From: Chloroflexota bacterium
GTDB taxonomy: Bacteria > Chloroflexota > Anaerolineae > Anaerolineales > VGOW01
Assembly: GCA_016875735.1 (NCBI GenBank)
Contig: VGOW01000041.1
Coordinates: 1-33,793 of the forward strand
DNA: 33,793 bases
Reading direction: 5' to 3'
The first letter of the stretch is position 1; each line of letters begins with the position of its first letter. A program made the translations under genes and the position numbers. The notes under the pieces are model-generated. The model made no database searches. It saw nothing but the letters and a program-made list of their open reading frames with translations, and was not told where the DNA came from. Positions 17,771 through 25,993 of this stretch are shown piece after piece.

Positions 17771-18128
17771 GGAGCCTCCGTTCTTTGATAAGTTGAGTGA
17801 TCGCCGATGCCAAGCATAATACGACAACTATCGCTAAAAGCGTGCCGAACTTTAGTTGAAACATCGTTGCCCCGCCGAATCTGACAAATTCGTGTGGATT
17901 TCCATGGCCACTCTATAAGCGGCCTCCCCGCCAGAATCCGGCAGGGGTGGGGAGGCGATTTCCCCGAAAATCCCTCGATTCTTGGGCAAAAATGGGGAAA
18001 GAATCCACCGGAATTCTGATATAATTCTAAAGTACCAGTGGGGGGCTGGCGTGCTAGAATACGTTGCTTCACCCGGTCGTCACGGATCAATGGCTGTAGG
18101 AAATTACTGACTGCACAGGGAGTGGCTG
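17771..18128. other. Spacer with hairpin and divergent promoter-like boxes
   Basis: A reading frame on the minus strand up to 17864 enters the lipobox frame of the broken hydrolase but lacks a convincing start. GCCTCCCC (17922-17929) and GGGGAGGC (17949-17956) form a hairpin without a T-run. TATAAT (18020-18025, plus) overlaps TAGAAT (18024-18029, minus), a possible divergent promoter pair. Confidence 0.4.
18055..18060 (+). promoter_or_regulatory. Candidate extended -10 box of the C2HC mini-protein gene
   Basis: TGCTAGAAT, 68 bases before the ATG at 18129. The predicted 5' leader is about 60 bases. Confidence 0.5.
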
Positions 18129-18368
18129 ATGAAACTTCACAATCGAATAATTCAACGGACAGCGCAAAAGAAAAACAAGGTTGAGGATGAGCGGCACGCA
18201 TTTGGCGTCAGCACCATCAACCCCCGAATGATGGACACCGTTTCCTTTTGCGAAAAATGCGGCGAGGCGGTGCAAGTTCGATACATGAACGCGCACTGGA
18301 AAGAGTGTGTCCGCAAAGAAGCGCGAGGCGACGACCGCCTGCGTGTGAAGCGGAGCGGCAAGAAGTAG
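18129..18368 (+). CDS. Small C2HC zinc-ribbon-like protein
   Basis: This 79-residue basic protein has Cys41-x2-Cys44 and His56-x3-Cys60 (FCEKCGEAV...NAHWKEC), a plausible single zinc site of C2HC type. Lys/Arg-rich flanks on both sides would suit nucleic-acid binding, but the function is unknown. GGGAG eight bases before the ATG supports this start over the later Met34/Met35. It has its own extended -10 box and a strong terminator 30 bases after the stop, so it is an independent unit. Confidence 0.75.
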   Translation: MKLHNRIIQRTAQKKNKVEDERHAFGVSTINPRMMDTVSFCEKCGEAVQVRYMNAHWKECVRKEARGDDRLRVKRSGKK

Positions 18369-18398
18369 CCCGCCCCTCTACAATTGAATAGACTTTGG

Positions 18399-18430
18399 AA
18401 CAGCGGCAGTGAGCCGCTGTTTCTTTTTTC
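18399..18430 (+). terminator. Rho-independent terminator
   Basis: AACAGCGGC-AGTGA-GCCGCTGTT is a perfect nine-base stem followed by TCTTTTTTC. It ends the mini-protein transcript and is followed six bases later by the next promoter box. Confidence 0.93.
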
Positions 18431-18435
18431 TCTGC

Positions 18436-18441
18436 TACAAT
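18436..18441 (+). promoter_or_regulatory. Extended -10 box of the mpg gene, leaderless geometry
   Basis: TGCTACAAT; the hexamer ends seven bases before the ATG at 18449, with no Shine-Dalgarno sequence. Confidence 0.65.
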
Positions 18442-18448
18442 CGCGGCC

Positions 18449-19054
18449 ATGCCCCGCCTGCCCCGCTCGTTCTTCGCCCGGCCCACGCTCACGGTGGCCC
18501 GCGAACTTTTGGGGCAACGGCTGGTGAAAGTGGAGCGGGGCAAACGGTTGAGCGGCCTCATCTCCGAAGCCGAAGCCTACATCGGCGAAGAGGATCTGGC
18601 CTGCCATGCCAAAGCGGGCCGCACCCCGCGCACCGACGTGATGTACCGCAAGCCGGGAAGCCTCTACGTTTATTTCACTTACGGAATGCATTGGATGATG
18701 AACATCGTCACCGAGCGCGAAGGTTTTCCGGCGGCGGTGCTGTTGAGAGGCATGATCCCCGACGAGGGCATCGCAACGATGCGCCGACGGCGCGGGCGGC
18801 GCGATCACCTCACTGACGGCCCGGCGAAGATCGCCGAAGCGATGGGGATCGACAAGCGATGGAACGGGATCGATCTGTGCGATCCCGACTCCGATCTATT
18901 CATCGAGCCATGCCGCCCCGTGCCCGATTCGCTGGTGGGCGCCGCCCCGCGTGTGGGGCTGGGCGGCGCCCCCGAACCCTGGTTGAGCCAACCGTGGAAC
19001 TTTTCCATCACCCGCGCGGGCTTGGTAAAATGGGGCCAGCACACTTCACTTTGA
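18449..19054 (+). CDS. mpg: 3-methyladenine DNA glycosylase (MPG/AAG family)
   Basis: This 201-residue base-excision repair enzyme flips out and removes alkylated purines. The opening [20 protein letters not shown], the catalytic region [17 protein letters not shown] and [16 protein letters not shown] are the diagnostic blocks of the mammalian-type AAG fold as found in bacteria, and the length is normal. The gene has a leaderless promoter geometry of its own. The fabI gene begins ten bases after its stop, so the two are probably co-transcribed. Confidence 0.94.
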   Translation: MPRLPRSFFARPTLTVARELLGQRLVKVERGKRLSGLISEAEAYIGEEDLACHAKAGRTPRTDVMYRKPGSLYVYFTYGMHWMMNIVTEREGFPAAVLLRGMIPDEGIATMRRRRGRRDHLTDGPAKIAEAMGIDKRWNGIDLCDPDSDLFIEPCRPVPDSLVGAAPRVGLGGAPEPWLSQPWNFSITRAGLVKWGQHTSL

Positions 19055-19064
19055 GGAGATCACA

Positions 19065-19853
19065 ATGGGATTACTCACCGGCAAGACCGCGCTCATCTTC
19101 GGCGTCGCCAACGATCACTCGATTGCCTGGGGCATCGCTCAAGCCTTTCACCGCGAGGGCGCAACGCTCGGCTTCAGTTACGCTGGGGAAGCGCTGCTCA
19201 AACGAGTCAGGCCGCTGGCCGAGTCGGTCGGCTCCCCCTTTGTGGAGCCGTGCGACGTGACGAAAGATGAAGACATCATTGCGCTGTTCGAGAAAGCCAA
19301 AAGCGCCTTCGGCCAGATCGACATTCTCGTTCACGCCGTCGCCTTTGCCAACCGCGACGAGTTGAACGGCCCGTATTACAACACCAGCCGCGAGGGCTTT
19401 CGGCTCGCGCTCGACGTGTCGTGCTACTCGTTCACCGCCCTCACCCGCGCCGCCGTGCCGCTGATGAAACCCGGCGGAGCGCTCCTCACCCTTTCGTATT
19501 ACGGCGCGGAGAAAGCCGTGCCCAATTACAACGTGATGGGCGTGGCCAAAGCCGCGCTCGAAGCCTCGGTGCGTTACCTCGCCGCCGACCTCGGCCCGCA
19601 CAACGTCCGCGTCAACGCCATCTCCGCCGGGCCCATTCGCACATTGGCCGCCGCTGGTGTGTCCAGTTTCAAAGCGCTGTACGGTGAATTCAAGAATATC
19701 GCCCCCCTGCGCCGCAACGTGACTATCGAAGATGTGGGCAACGCCGCGCTCTACCTTTGCTCCGATCTGGCGAACGGCGTGACTGGCGAAGTGCATTACG
19801 TGGACGCCGGGTTCAACGTCATCGGCCTGTCCGCGCCGGAGGGCAAAGGATGA
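19065..19853 (+). CDS. fabI: Enoyl-[acyl-carrier-protein] reductase, FabI type
   Basis: FabI reduces enoyl-ACP with NADH in the last step of each fatty-acid elongation cycle. The 262-residue protein has the FabI-specific nucleotide loop [15 protein letters not shown], the [19 protein letters not shown] block with catalytic Tyr155 and Lys162, and [19 protein letters not shown] about seven bases before the ATG fixes the start. The stop codon TGA lies inside a heptamer array (GGATGAA units), so the last residues EGKG are partly read from the repeat. A TAAAAT sequence inside the end of mpg (19026-19031) might serve as an extra promoter. Confidence 0.96.
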   Translation: MGLLTGKTALIFGVANDHSIAWGIAQAFHREGATLGFSYAGEALLKRVRPLAESVGSPFVEPCDVTKDEDIIALFEKAKSAFGQIDILVHAVAFANRDELNGPYYNTSREGFRLALDVSCYSFTALTRAAVPLMKPGGALLTLSYYGAEKAVPNYNVMGVAKAALEASVRYLAADLGPHNVRVNAISAGPIRTLAAAGVSSFKALYGEFKNIAPLRRNVTIEDVGNAALYLCSDLANGVTGEVHYVDAGFNVIGLSAPEGKG

Positions 19854-19915
19854 AGGATGACGGCAGAAGGATGAATCGGCTCGTGACTCATCCTTCATCC
19901 TTCATCATTCATCCT
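19841..19915. repeat. Heptanucleotide arrays, inverted pair, after fabI
   Basis: GGGCAAA, GGATGAA, GGATGAC, GGCAGAA, GGATGAA and TCGGCTC are in register; after five bases follow TCATCCT, TCATCCT, TCATCAT and TCATCCT. The halves are complementary and can pair. The stretch covering GGATGAC and GGCAGAA closely matches the complement of 10104-10127. Confidence 0.9.
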
Positions 19916-19920
19916 TCCCT

Positions 19921-20793
19921 ATGCAACGCACCCTCCTCGCCATCTTCGCTCACCCCGACGATGAAAGTTTTGGGCCGGGAGCCACGCTGGCAAAATACGC
20001 CCGCGCCGGAGTCGCCGTGCACTACCTCTGCGGCACGCGCGGCGAAGTCGGCTCATCGGATCCCGAACACCTGCGAGGCTTCACCACCACCGGCGATATG
20101 CGTTGGGCCGAATTGACATGCGCCGCCACCGCGTTGGGGTTGGCGGGAATCCATCATCTCGGCTTCCGCGATTCGGGAATGCCCGGCTCCGACGACAACC
20201 AGCATCCGCAGGCGTTGGCGGCTCAACCGGTGGAAGCCGTCGCCGCGCGCATCGCACACTTCATCCGCCAACTCAAACCGCAAGTGGTGCTCACCCACGA
20301 CACCATCGGCGGCTATCGCCACCCCGATCACATCACCCTCAACAAAGCCACGCTGATGTTCTTCGAGCGGATGTGCGACCCCGCCGCTTTCCCCGATCCC
20401 GAAGGCCTGGCCGATCACTTCCCGCAAAAACTTTACTATCCTATCTTCAGTCGGGGGTTTCTCAAATTCGCCGCGCGCATTCTGCCGCTGTTCGGGCAAA
20501 ACCCGCGCAAGTTCGGGCGCAATGGCGATATTGATCTGCTCAGCCTCACCGAAGTGGAGTTTCCCGTTCACGCCGTCATTGACGTGCGCGGCGAGCCGTC
20601 GGAGATGAGGGCGCGGGCCTCCGAGGCTCATCAGAGTCAATTGGCGGGCGGCCCGCCCCGACAAGGCCTCATCGGCCTGTTTGCGCGGCTCATGGGGTTT
20701 CGTGGCGGATCGGATTCGTACATGCGCGCCTTCCCCCCAGTTCCCCCCACTGTGAAGTTGAAAGAGACGGATTTGTTCGAGGGAGTGGGGTGA
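19921..20793 (+). CDS. PIG-L/LmbE-family zinc deacetylase
   Basis: This 290-residue protein has the metal motif AHPDDESFG near the N-terminus (His-Pro-Asp-Asp) and the second ligand block GGYRHPDHI around residue 140, as in MshB and BshB deacetylases that act on N-acetylglucosaminyl lipids or thiol precursors. The substrate cannot be named; no mycothiol or bacillithiol partner gene is nearby. The start at 19921 has no Shine-Dalgarno sequence because the upstream spacer is a heptamer array. The stop codon also lies in the next array. The 3' end faces the V4R gene. Confidence 0.9.
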   Translation: MQRTLLAIFAHPDDESFGPGATLAKYARAGVAVHYLCGTRGEVGSSDPEHLRGFTTTGDMRWAELTCAATALGLAGIHHLGFRDSGMPGSDDNQHPQALAAQPVEAVAARIAHFIRQLKPQVVLTHDTIGGYRHPDHITLNKATLMFFERMCDPAAFPDPEGLADHFPQKLYYPIFSRGFLKFAARILPLFGQNPRKFGRNGDIDLLSLTEVEFPVHAVIDVRGEPSEMRARASEAHQSQLAGGPPRQGLIGLFARLMGFRGGSDSYMRAFPPVPPTVKLKETDLFEGVG

Positions 20794-20838
20794 TTGCAGA
20801 TGTGAGATTGCTGATTGAAATCTGAAATCTGCAATCAA
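20790..20838. repeat. Heptanucleotide array between convergent genes, with hairpin
   Basis: Seven units in register begin GTGATTG, CAGATGT, GAGATTG, CTGATTG and continue with AAATCTG twice and CAATCAA. GATTGCAGAT (20792-20801) and ATCTGCAATC (20827-20836) form a perfect ten-base stem that may act as a bidirectional terminator. The stop codons of both convergent genes lie inside the array. Confidence 0.88.
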
Positions 20839-21467
20839 TCCATTGGCTTTTTGTCGATCCGAAACATGCAAGCCTTCGCGCCCACAGCAATACACTCCGA
20901 CTCTTCCACCCGATACCGCCGGCCACCCGTGCCCCAGAAAACTAATTCATCGAGAATGCCGAGCGCGAGATGACAGCACGGCTCGGTCGTCTGCCGCCCC
21001 CAGCACACCGGGTTGCGTTCGATGATCCACAGGAAGCCGCCCTCCTCTTCGGAGAGGCGCACGATCTGATCGCTGAACTGATTGAACACGCGGGCGAACA
21101 CTTCCAAGCCCACGCGAAACTTCATGCTCAACGGCATCAGCCGCATCGGCAAATCGGCAATGCCCAGCACCGGCTCGAACTCTTTGAGCCCGCTGTTGAA
21201 GCACAGCCGCCCCACCCGCGCATTGAGGCTGCGCCCCGCGCGTTCGCCGTACACCGACTCGGTGGCCTCTTGCAGAGACGACACCCATTCGAAAGGGAAT
21301 CTTTTTTCGAGATTGTTGGGCGGCAGTTTTTTCAGTGATTCGAGTTTGGCCGCTTTCAGCACCTCGTCGAGTCGTTCGCGCCCCATCGCGCTTTCCATCG
21401 CCACAAGAATGACGCGCCCCATTCGGTTGGGGTAAAAATACTTTGCAGTGCCGGCGGCCAACGTCAT
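20835..21467 (-). CDS. V4R-domain protein
   Basis: This protein of about 210 residues has a C-terminal half carrying the V4R pattern: paired cysteines in NPVCWGRQ and EPCCHLALG, then ECIAVGAKACMFRI with two more Cys near the end. V4R domains are thought to bind small ligands or metals and occur in regulators and in bacteriochlorophyll-related proteins. The N-terminal 90 residues, with RMGRVILVAMESAMGRERLD, have no clear family. The ATG at 21467 follows the kinase stop by one base (TGATATG), so translation is coupled. This pairing suggests a signalling module. Confidence 0.75.
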   Translation of the reverse strand: MTLAAGTAKYFYPNRMGRVILVAMESAMGRERLDEVLKAAKLESLKKLPPNNLEKRFPFEWVSSLQEATESVYGERAGRSLNARVGRLCFNSGLKEFEPVLGIADLPMRLMPLSMKFRVGLEVFARVFNQFSDQIVRLSEEEGGFLWIIERNPVCWGRQTTEPCCHLALGILDELVFWGTGGRRYRVEESECIAVGAKACMFRIDKKPMD

Positions 21468-21468
21468 A

Positions 21469-22292
21469 TCATCCCCGCAACGACTCGCGCAAGGCAGACG
21501 AAAATTCGAGCGCAGAGCCGTAGCGCTCGGCGGCATTGCGCGACATGGCTTTGAGAATCACATCCTGCACCGCCGGAGGCAGTTCGGGATTCACATCGCA
21601 CGGCAGGGGCGGGTCTTCCTGCAAAACCTTCACCACAATGTCGGCCCAGTTGTTCCCGTCGTAGGGGCGGCGCCCCGCGCACATTTCGTACAGCGTCGCT
21701 CCAATGGCGTAAATGTCGGCGCGGCAATCAAGCGTTTGCCCGGCGGCTTGTTCGGGCGGCATGTAATACGCAGTGCCAGTCGTGGTTTGCGCGTCGAACG
21801 ATTGCGAGGAGGTGAGCAGAACGGCGAGGCTGAAGTCGCCGATGTACACATCGCCGCTGGCTTCGATGAGAATGTTCTGCGGTTTGATGTCGCGGTGGAT
21901 CATGCCGCGCTGATGGGCGTAGTTGAGTCCGCGCGCGGCCTGATCGATCACCTCGACCGCCCGCGCCAATGGCGGCCGCCCCCGGGCCAGCTCGTCGGCC
22001 AGCGATCCGCGATCGGCGAAGCGCATGACGATGAACGGAATTTGCCGTGATGCCCGCAATCGTAAATGGGCAGGATGTTGGGGTGTTCGAGTTGGCCGAT
22101 GACTCGTAGTTCGGTGGCGAACTGCCGCGCCGCCTCTTCATCGCCGATGAGATCGGAAGGGAAAATTTTGATCGCCACCGCGCGATCCATCAGCGGGTCG
22201 TGGCCGCGATAGACGATGGCCGAGCCGCCGCGCCCGATCAGCGCGTCGATGCGGTAACGGGAGGCGAGAGACGATCCGGGGAAGAATATCAT
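21469..22292 (-). pseudogene. Hanks-type Ser/Thr protein kinase, interrupted by a one-base frameshift
   Basis: The N-lobe is in one frame: LIGRGGSAIVYRG (glycine loop, residues 18-30) and AVAIKIF with Lys42, up to ILPIYDCGHHG. The rest is in another: QIPFIVMRF, the catalytic loop IHRDIKPQNIL and TAYYMPPEQ. Adding one G near 22044-22046 restores HHGQIPFIV, so a single base appears lost. The usual DFG is DFS (IGDFSLAV), a change that could reduce magnesium binding. There is no transmembrane helix or sensor domain; only the kinase domain of about 275 residues. A minus-strand TAGAAT box ends eight bases before the ATG and there is no Shine-Dalgarno sequence. A sequencing error is as likely as true inactivation. 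Confidence 0.75.
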
Positions 22293-22300
22293 CTGCGGCT

Positions 22301-22306
22301 ATTCTA
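22301..22306 (-). promoter_or_regulatory. -10 box of the kinase gene
   Basis: TAGAAT on the minus strand, eight bases before the kinase ATG; near-leaderless geometry. It is divergent from the box at 22345. Confidence 0.55.
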
Positions 22307-22344
22307 CAACAATGCGGCGAGGGGGGCGCGATTCGAGTCCGTGC

Positions 22345-22350
22345 TAGAAT
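22345..22350 (+). promoter_or_regulatory. Extended -10 box of the restriction-modification gene, leaderless geometry
   Basis: TGCTAGAAT; the hexamer ends seven bases before the ATG at 22358. No Shine-Dalgarno sequence. Confidence 0.65.
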
Positions 22351-22357
22351 CCTTTCT

Positions 22358-25300
22358 ATGCCCAAGCCTTCGCCTCTGCTCCTCGAACAATCTGACGCTC
22401 TAACACTGGCAATGGAAATTCGCGCCGCCGCCGAAAAGGCCATCCGCGCTGGCGCAAAAGGCGCGGCGCTGGAAGCAAACTTTGAAGATGCGATGCGCCC
22501 GGTGCTAGAGGGCGCGGCGAAACGGCTGGGGGTCGAAATCGATCTGTCATCCCAAGTCAAAATCATCGGAGCCGGGCGTGCGGGTGGCACAGGCAAAGCT
22601 GATTTGGTTTTCAGCAACGTCATGCTCGAACTGAAAGCGCCCGGCAGATTTATTGCCTCACGTGGATGCAAGTTTGAGATGCCGAAAATCTCGGAAACCG
22701 AAGTTGAAGAGCCGGGCTTGCCGCTCGCGCTCGGCCCCGGCAACAAGGAAGCGATTGGCGAACTGACCCGCTACATCATCCGCCGCGCTCAAGAGGAGCA
22801 TAGCGACACATGGGCCGATCATGTCGGCGATTATGCCGGGGTGGGTCTTGACGGTTACTATATCTTCTTCGTGCGGTATTTGCCGCCGTTGAGCATGTTC
22901 GACGTTTCGGAAGCCGCGCCCATTTCTGAAACAGAGTTCTATCCTGTTCATCGCCTGTTGATCCTCATGCGCTCGGCGCGCAAGCGCGCGCTCAGTGCTG
23001 GCAGTCTGGCCGCCGATTTTGCAATTGTAGAAGAGGGCCGCGCCCGCGCTGTCAGCCCATTGGCACAGGATATTTTGCGCCAGTTCTACGCCAAAGTGAC
23101 AGAGGCGTTGGCGCAGACCGGCAAGAATGGGGCCGCTGTGCGCGCCCGATATACTGAATGGCGCAAACTGTTTCGCGAGGCAGTTTCATTTGAGGAAAAA
23201 GAAGCCCGCACCAGATTCGGCGAATTGCAAAAGGTCTATGGCCTTCCCGGTCGCGCCGACTCGTTTGACCCCGCAGCTTTCTTCTTCGCCCTCTCCACCT
23301 ACTACGGCTTGCTGGTCAAAATGATCGCTGCCGAGCAGTTGGTCAATTACTGCTGCTCGACCGTCACCACCACGCTCGAAGCTCTCTCTGGTTACGACCC
23401 CGATACGGTCCGCCGCCACTTGCACGACATGGAGCGCGAGGGCGGCAGTTTCGCTCAATTTCACATCCGCAACTTTCTGGAGGGTGAACTGTTCGATTGG
23501 TACGTCGAGCCGTCAATCTGGGACGAGCCATTGGGCCGCGCTGTCCGCGCTATCATCGGCAAACTGGCCGAATACGAAATCGCCACTTTCGACCTGCGCC
23601 CCGAAGAAACGCGCGATCTTCTCAAAGACCTCTACCATCGTCTCTTTCCGCAAAAGCTTCGCCATGCTCTTGGCGAGTATTACACCCCCGACTGGCTGGC
23701 CGAGTTCACGCTTGAAGAGTTGAGCGAGCTTTCCGGCTACGACGGCAACCCCAACCTCCGACTTTTGGATCCAGCCTGCGGTTCCGGCACTTTTGTGGTG
23801 GAAGCGATCAAACTGGCCCGCCAATACGCCGCCGAGCGCCAACTCGATCCCGACGCCGCCCGCGCTTTGATCACGCGCAACATCGTCGGCTTTGATCTCA
23901 ACCCGCTCGCCGTCCTCACTGCTCGCGCCAACTATCTCATCGCTCTCGGCGATCTCGTGCGCGGCAAGCAAGGCTTGCTCGCTCTCAACGAGCCAATCAC
24001 CATCCCGGTTTATCTCACCGACAGCATCATGATCCCGGCCGCGCCCAAAAAGCTGGGGTTGGAACAGCAGGGCGATGTCTATCAAGTTGATCTCGAAGCG
24101 TTGAAAGAACTGCGCCCGAAAGCCCCGCCGCAAGACCAACTCCTCATCATCCCTGCGCCGGTCGTGGACGGCGGCAAGCTGGCCCAGCTTACCAGCCTCA
24201 TCCGCGAAGGCTTGGGGCGCAACTGGAAGAGCGACCGCTTCCGACAGGAAGCCGATCGGCAACTCAACTTGACCGGCCTCTACCAAAAAGCCTTGGGGTT
24301 GTCGCCCGACGATCCTACCCCTGACTCTGCTATCGGCCAGGGGCAAACCCTGCTGGCGAAACTTTACGACGACATGCGCGAACTGGAAGAGGCCGAACTG
24401 GATGGTTTGTGGGGACGGTTCCTCCTCAACCGCTTTGCCCCGGTGCTGGACGTGAAAGCCAACGGGCGTTTTGATCTCATCATCGGCAACCCGCCGTGGA
24501 TTAACTGGGAGAGCCTGCCCGACGATTACCGCGACTCGCAACAACGGCTATGGAAAGACTACGGCCTTTTCCGGCTGGCCGGCAGTGGGGCCAAAGGCAC
24601 TTCCGTTCGACATGGCGCGGGCAAGAAAGACCTCTCGATGCTGATGACCTACGTGGCAGTGGATAAACTGCTGAAGGATGGCGGGCATCTGGCGTTCGTC
24701 ATCACGCAAACAGTCTTCAAAACCGAAGCGGGCGAGGGCTTCCGCCGGTTTGTGATTCCCGATACGGTGACATTCTTCCCGCCACAGCGCGTTCACGACC
24801 TGAGCAGTTTTCAGCCGTTCGAGGGCGCCACCAACCGCACGGCGGTTTTCGTGGTGAAGAAAGACCCGGCGGCGAAGCGCGTTGACTATCCGGTTGACTA
24901 CTTTTTATGGCGAAAGACCGAGCCGGTGTATCCCGATGACTCGCTGGAAGCAGTGAAAAACAAGACAGATCGTTACAGGCTGGCCGCCGAGCCGGTGAAT
25001 AAAGCGCAAAACGGTTTGCTGACTGACCGCTGGCTCACGGCCAAGCGCAAGGCCATCCGCGCTCTGCGAAAATTCACTGGCACGATAGGACGGCCAGCAT
25101 ATCAAGCTTATGAAGGCTCAAACACCGGCGGCGCTAACGGAGTATATTGGCTCTCGGTTGACCAGATGATGGGCAAGAAGCACGCGCTGGTTACAAACTA
25201 TCTCAAAGGAGCAAAGCGTAAAGTCAAACAATATACAGACTACAAAATCGAAACTGACTTGCTCTATCCGCTTTTGCGTGGGCGTGATATTGGGCGATGG

Positions 25301-25993
25301 CAAGCCTCGCCGAGCTTGCACATTCTGATGGTGCAAGACCCTGACAAACGAGTCGGCTATCATGAAGATTGGTTACAAGATACAGCTCCTCTTGCTTACG
25401 CCTGGCTTAGGCAATTTAGAAAAGAACTGCTCGAACGGAAATCAAGTGTTGTCCCCAAAGATCCTTTCTACTCAATGTATGGCATCAGCACAACAACCCT
25501 CGCACCTCACAAAGTTGTGTGGTCCGAGATTGCCCACACTCTCAAAGCGGCAGTGATCGGCAGCGTGGATGATAAGCATCTTGGCGAGAAAGTCATTGTG
25601 CCAGATCACACGGTCATCATGATACCGAGTAAAGCCGAAGCGGAGGCGCACTACCTTTGCGCTCTGCTCAACTCGACCCCGGCGCAATTGGCGGCCACTG
25701 CCTATGTTGTTCTACACCCCGATCCGCATATCATCACCCGGATCGCCTTGCCCAAATTCGATCCAAAGAACGAGACGCACAAGGCGCTGGCTACCGCATC
25801 CAAAACCGCTCATCGCGCCGCCGCGAAGGGCAATACGGATAAGGTGAATGAGGCTGAAAAGGAAATTGACGGGCTGGCGGCGAAGATATGGGGACTGGAC
25901 GCCGACGAGATGCAGGACATCAAAGACAGCCTGCGCGAGATGGGAGGAACAATCGCTTATGAAGACGAAGAAGGCGAAGAAGACTGTTCCTGA
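22358..25993 (+). CDS. Single-chain restriction endonuclease / N6-adenine methyltransferase (type IIG-like)
   Basis: This 1211-residue protein has an N-terminal domain with a PD-(D/E)XK-type pattern: Asp82 in KADLVF and Glu91-Leu-Lys93 in MLELKAPG. The central methyltransferase has LGEYYTPDWLAEF, motif I DPACGSGTF from Asp471, and motif IV NPPW at 711-714, as in gamma-class N6-adenine methylases. A C-terminal region of about 350 residues from residue 860 probably recognises the target site. One polypeptide with nuclease, methylase and specificity parts is the type IIG plan. A BREX PglX-like protein is less likely because no other brx gene is near. The promoter is leaderless. A stretch around 25141-25500 is clearly less GC-rich than its surroundings. 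The 3' end overlaps the next gene by 35 bases. Confidence 0.88.
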   Translation: MPKPSPLLLEQSDALTLAMEIRAAAEKAIRAGAKGAALEANFEDAMRPVLEGAAKRLGVEIDLSSQVKIIGAGRAGGTGKADLVFSNVMLELKAPGRFIASRGCKFEMPKISETEVEEPGLPLALGPGNKEAIGELTRYIIRRAQEEHSDTWADHVGDYAGVGLDGYYIFFVRYLPPLSMFDVSEAAPISETEFYPVHRLLILMRSARKRALSAGSLAADFAIVEEGRARAVSPLAQDILRQFYAKVTEALAQTGKNGAAVRARYTEWRKLFREAVSFEEKEARTRFGELQKVYGLPGRADSFDPAAFFFALSTYYGLLVKMIAAEQLVNYCCSTVTTTLEALSGYDPDTVRRHLHDMEREGGSFAQFHIRNFLEGELFDWYVEPSIWDEPLGRAVRAIIGKLAEYEIATFDLRPEETRDLLKDLYHRLFPQKLRHALGEYYTPDWLAEFTLEELSELSGYDGNPNLRLLDPACGSGTFVVEAIKLARQYAAERQLDPDAARALITRNIVGFDLNPLAVLTARANYLIALGDLVRGKQGLLALNEPITIPVYLTDSIMIPAAPKKLGLEQQGDVYQVDLEALKELRPKAPPQDQLLIIPAPVVDGGKLAQLTSLIREGLGRNWKSDRFRQEADRQLNLTGLYQKALGLSPDDPTPDSAIGQGQTLLAKLYDDMRELEEAELDGLWGRFLLNRFAPVLDVKANGRFDLIIGNPPWINWESLPDDYRDSQQRLWKDYGLFRLAGSGAKGTSVRHGAGKKDLSMLMTYVAVDKLLKDGGHLAFVITQTVFKTEAGEGFRRFVIPDTVTFFPPQRVHDLSSFQPFEGATNRTAVFVVKKDPAAKRVDYPVDYFLWRKTEPVYPDDSLEAVKNKTDRYRLAAEPVNKAQNGLLTDRWLTAKRKAIRALRKFTGTIGRPAYQAYEGSNTGGANGVYWLSVDQMMGKKHALVTNYLKGAKRKVKQYTDYKIETDLLYPLLRGRDIGRWQASPSLHILMVQDPDKRVGYHEDWLQDTAPLAYAWLRQFRKELLERKSSVVPKDPFYSMYGISTTTLAPHKVVWSEIAHTLKAAVIGSVDDKHLGEKVIVPDHTVIMIPSKAEAEAHYLCALLNSTPAQLAATAYVVLHPDPHIITRIALPKFDPKNETHKALATASKTAHRAAAKGNTDKVNEAEKEIDGLAAKIWGLDADEMQDIKDSLREMGGTIAYEDEEGEEDCS

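Noticed and set aside
17771-17864. ATG at 17864 as the start of the broken hydrolase
   Set aside because: It would put two hydrophobic segments before the lipobox, and the good Shine-Dalgarno sequence belongs to the ATG at 17770.
22044-22046. Programmed -1 ribosomal frameshift in the kinase gene
   Set aside because: No clear slippery heptamer or downstream structure was seen; a single missing G in a GG run explains it more simply.
22358-25993. BREX PglX methylase
   Set aside because: The size fits, but there is an N-terminal PD-(D/E)XK pattern and no brx or pgl neighbours within the window.
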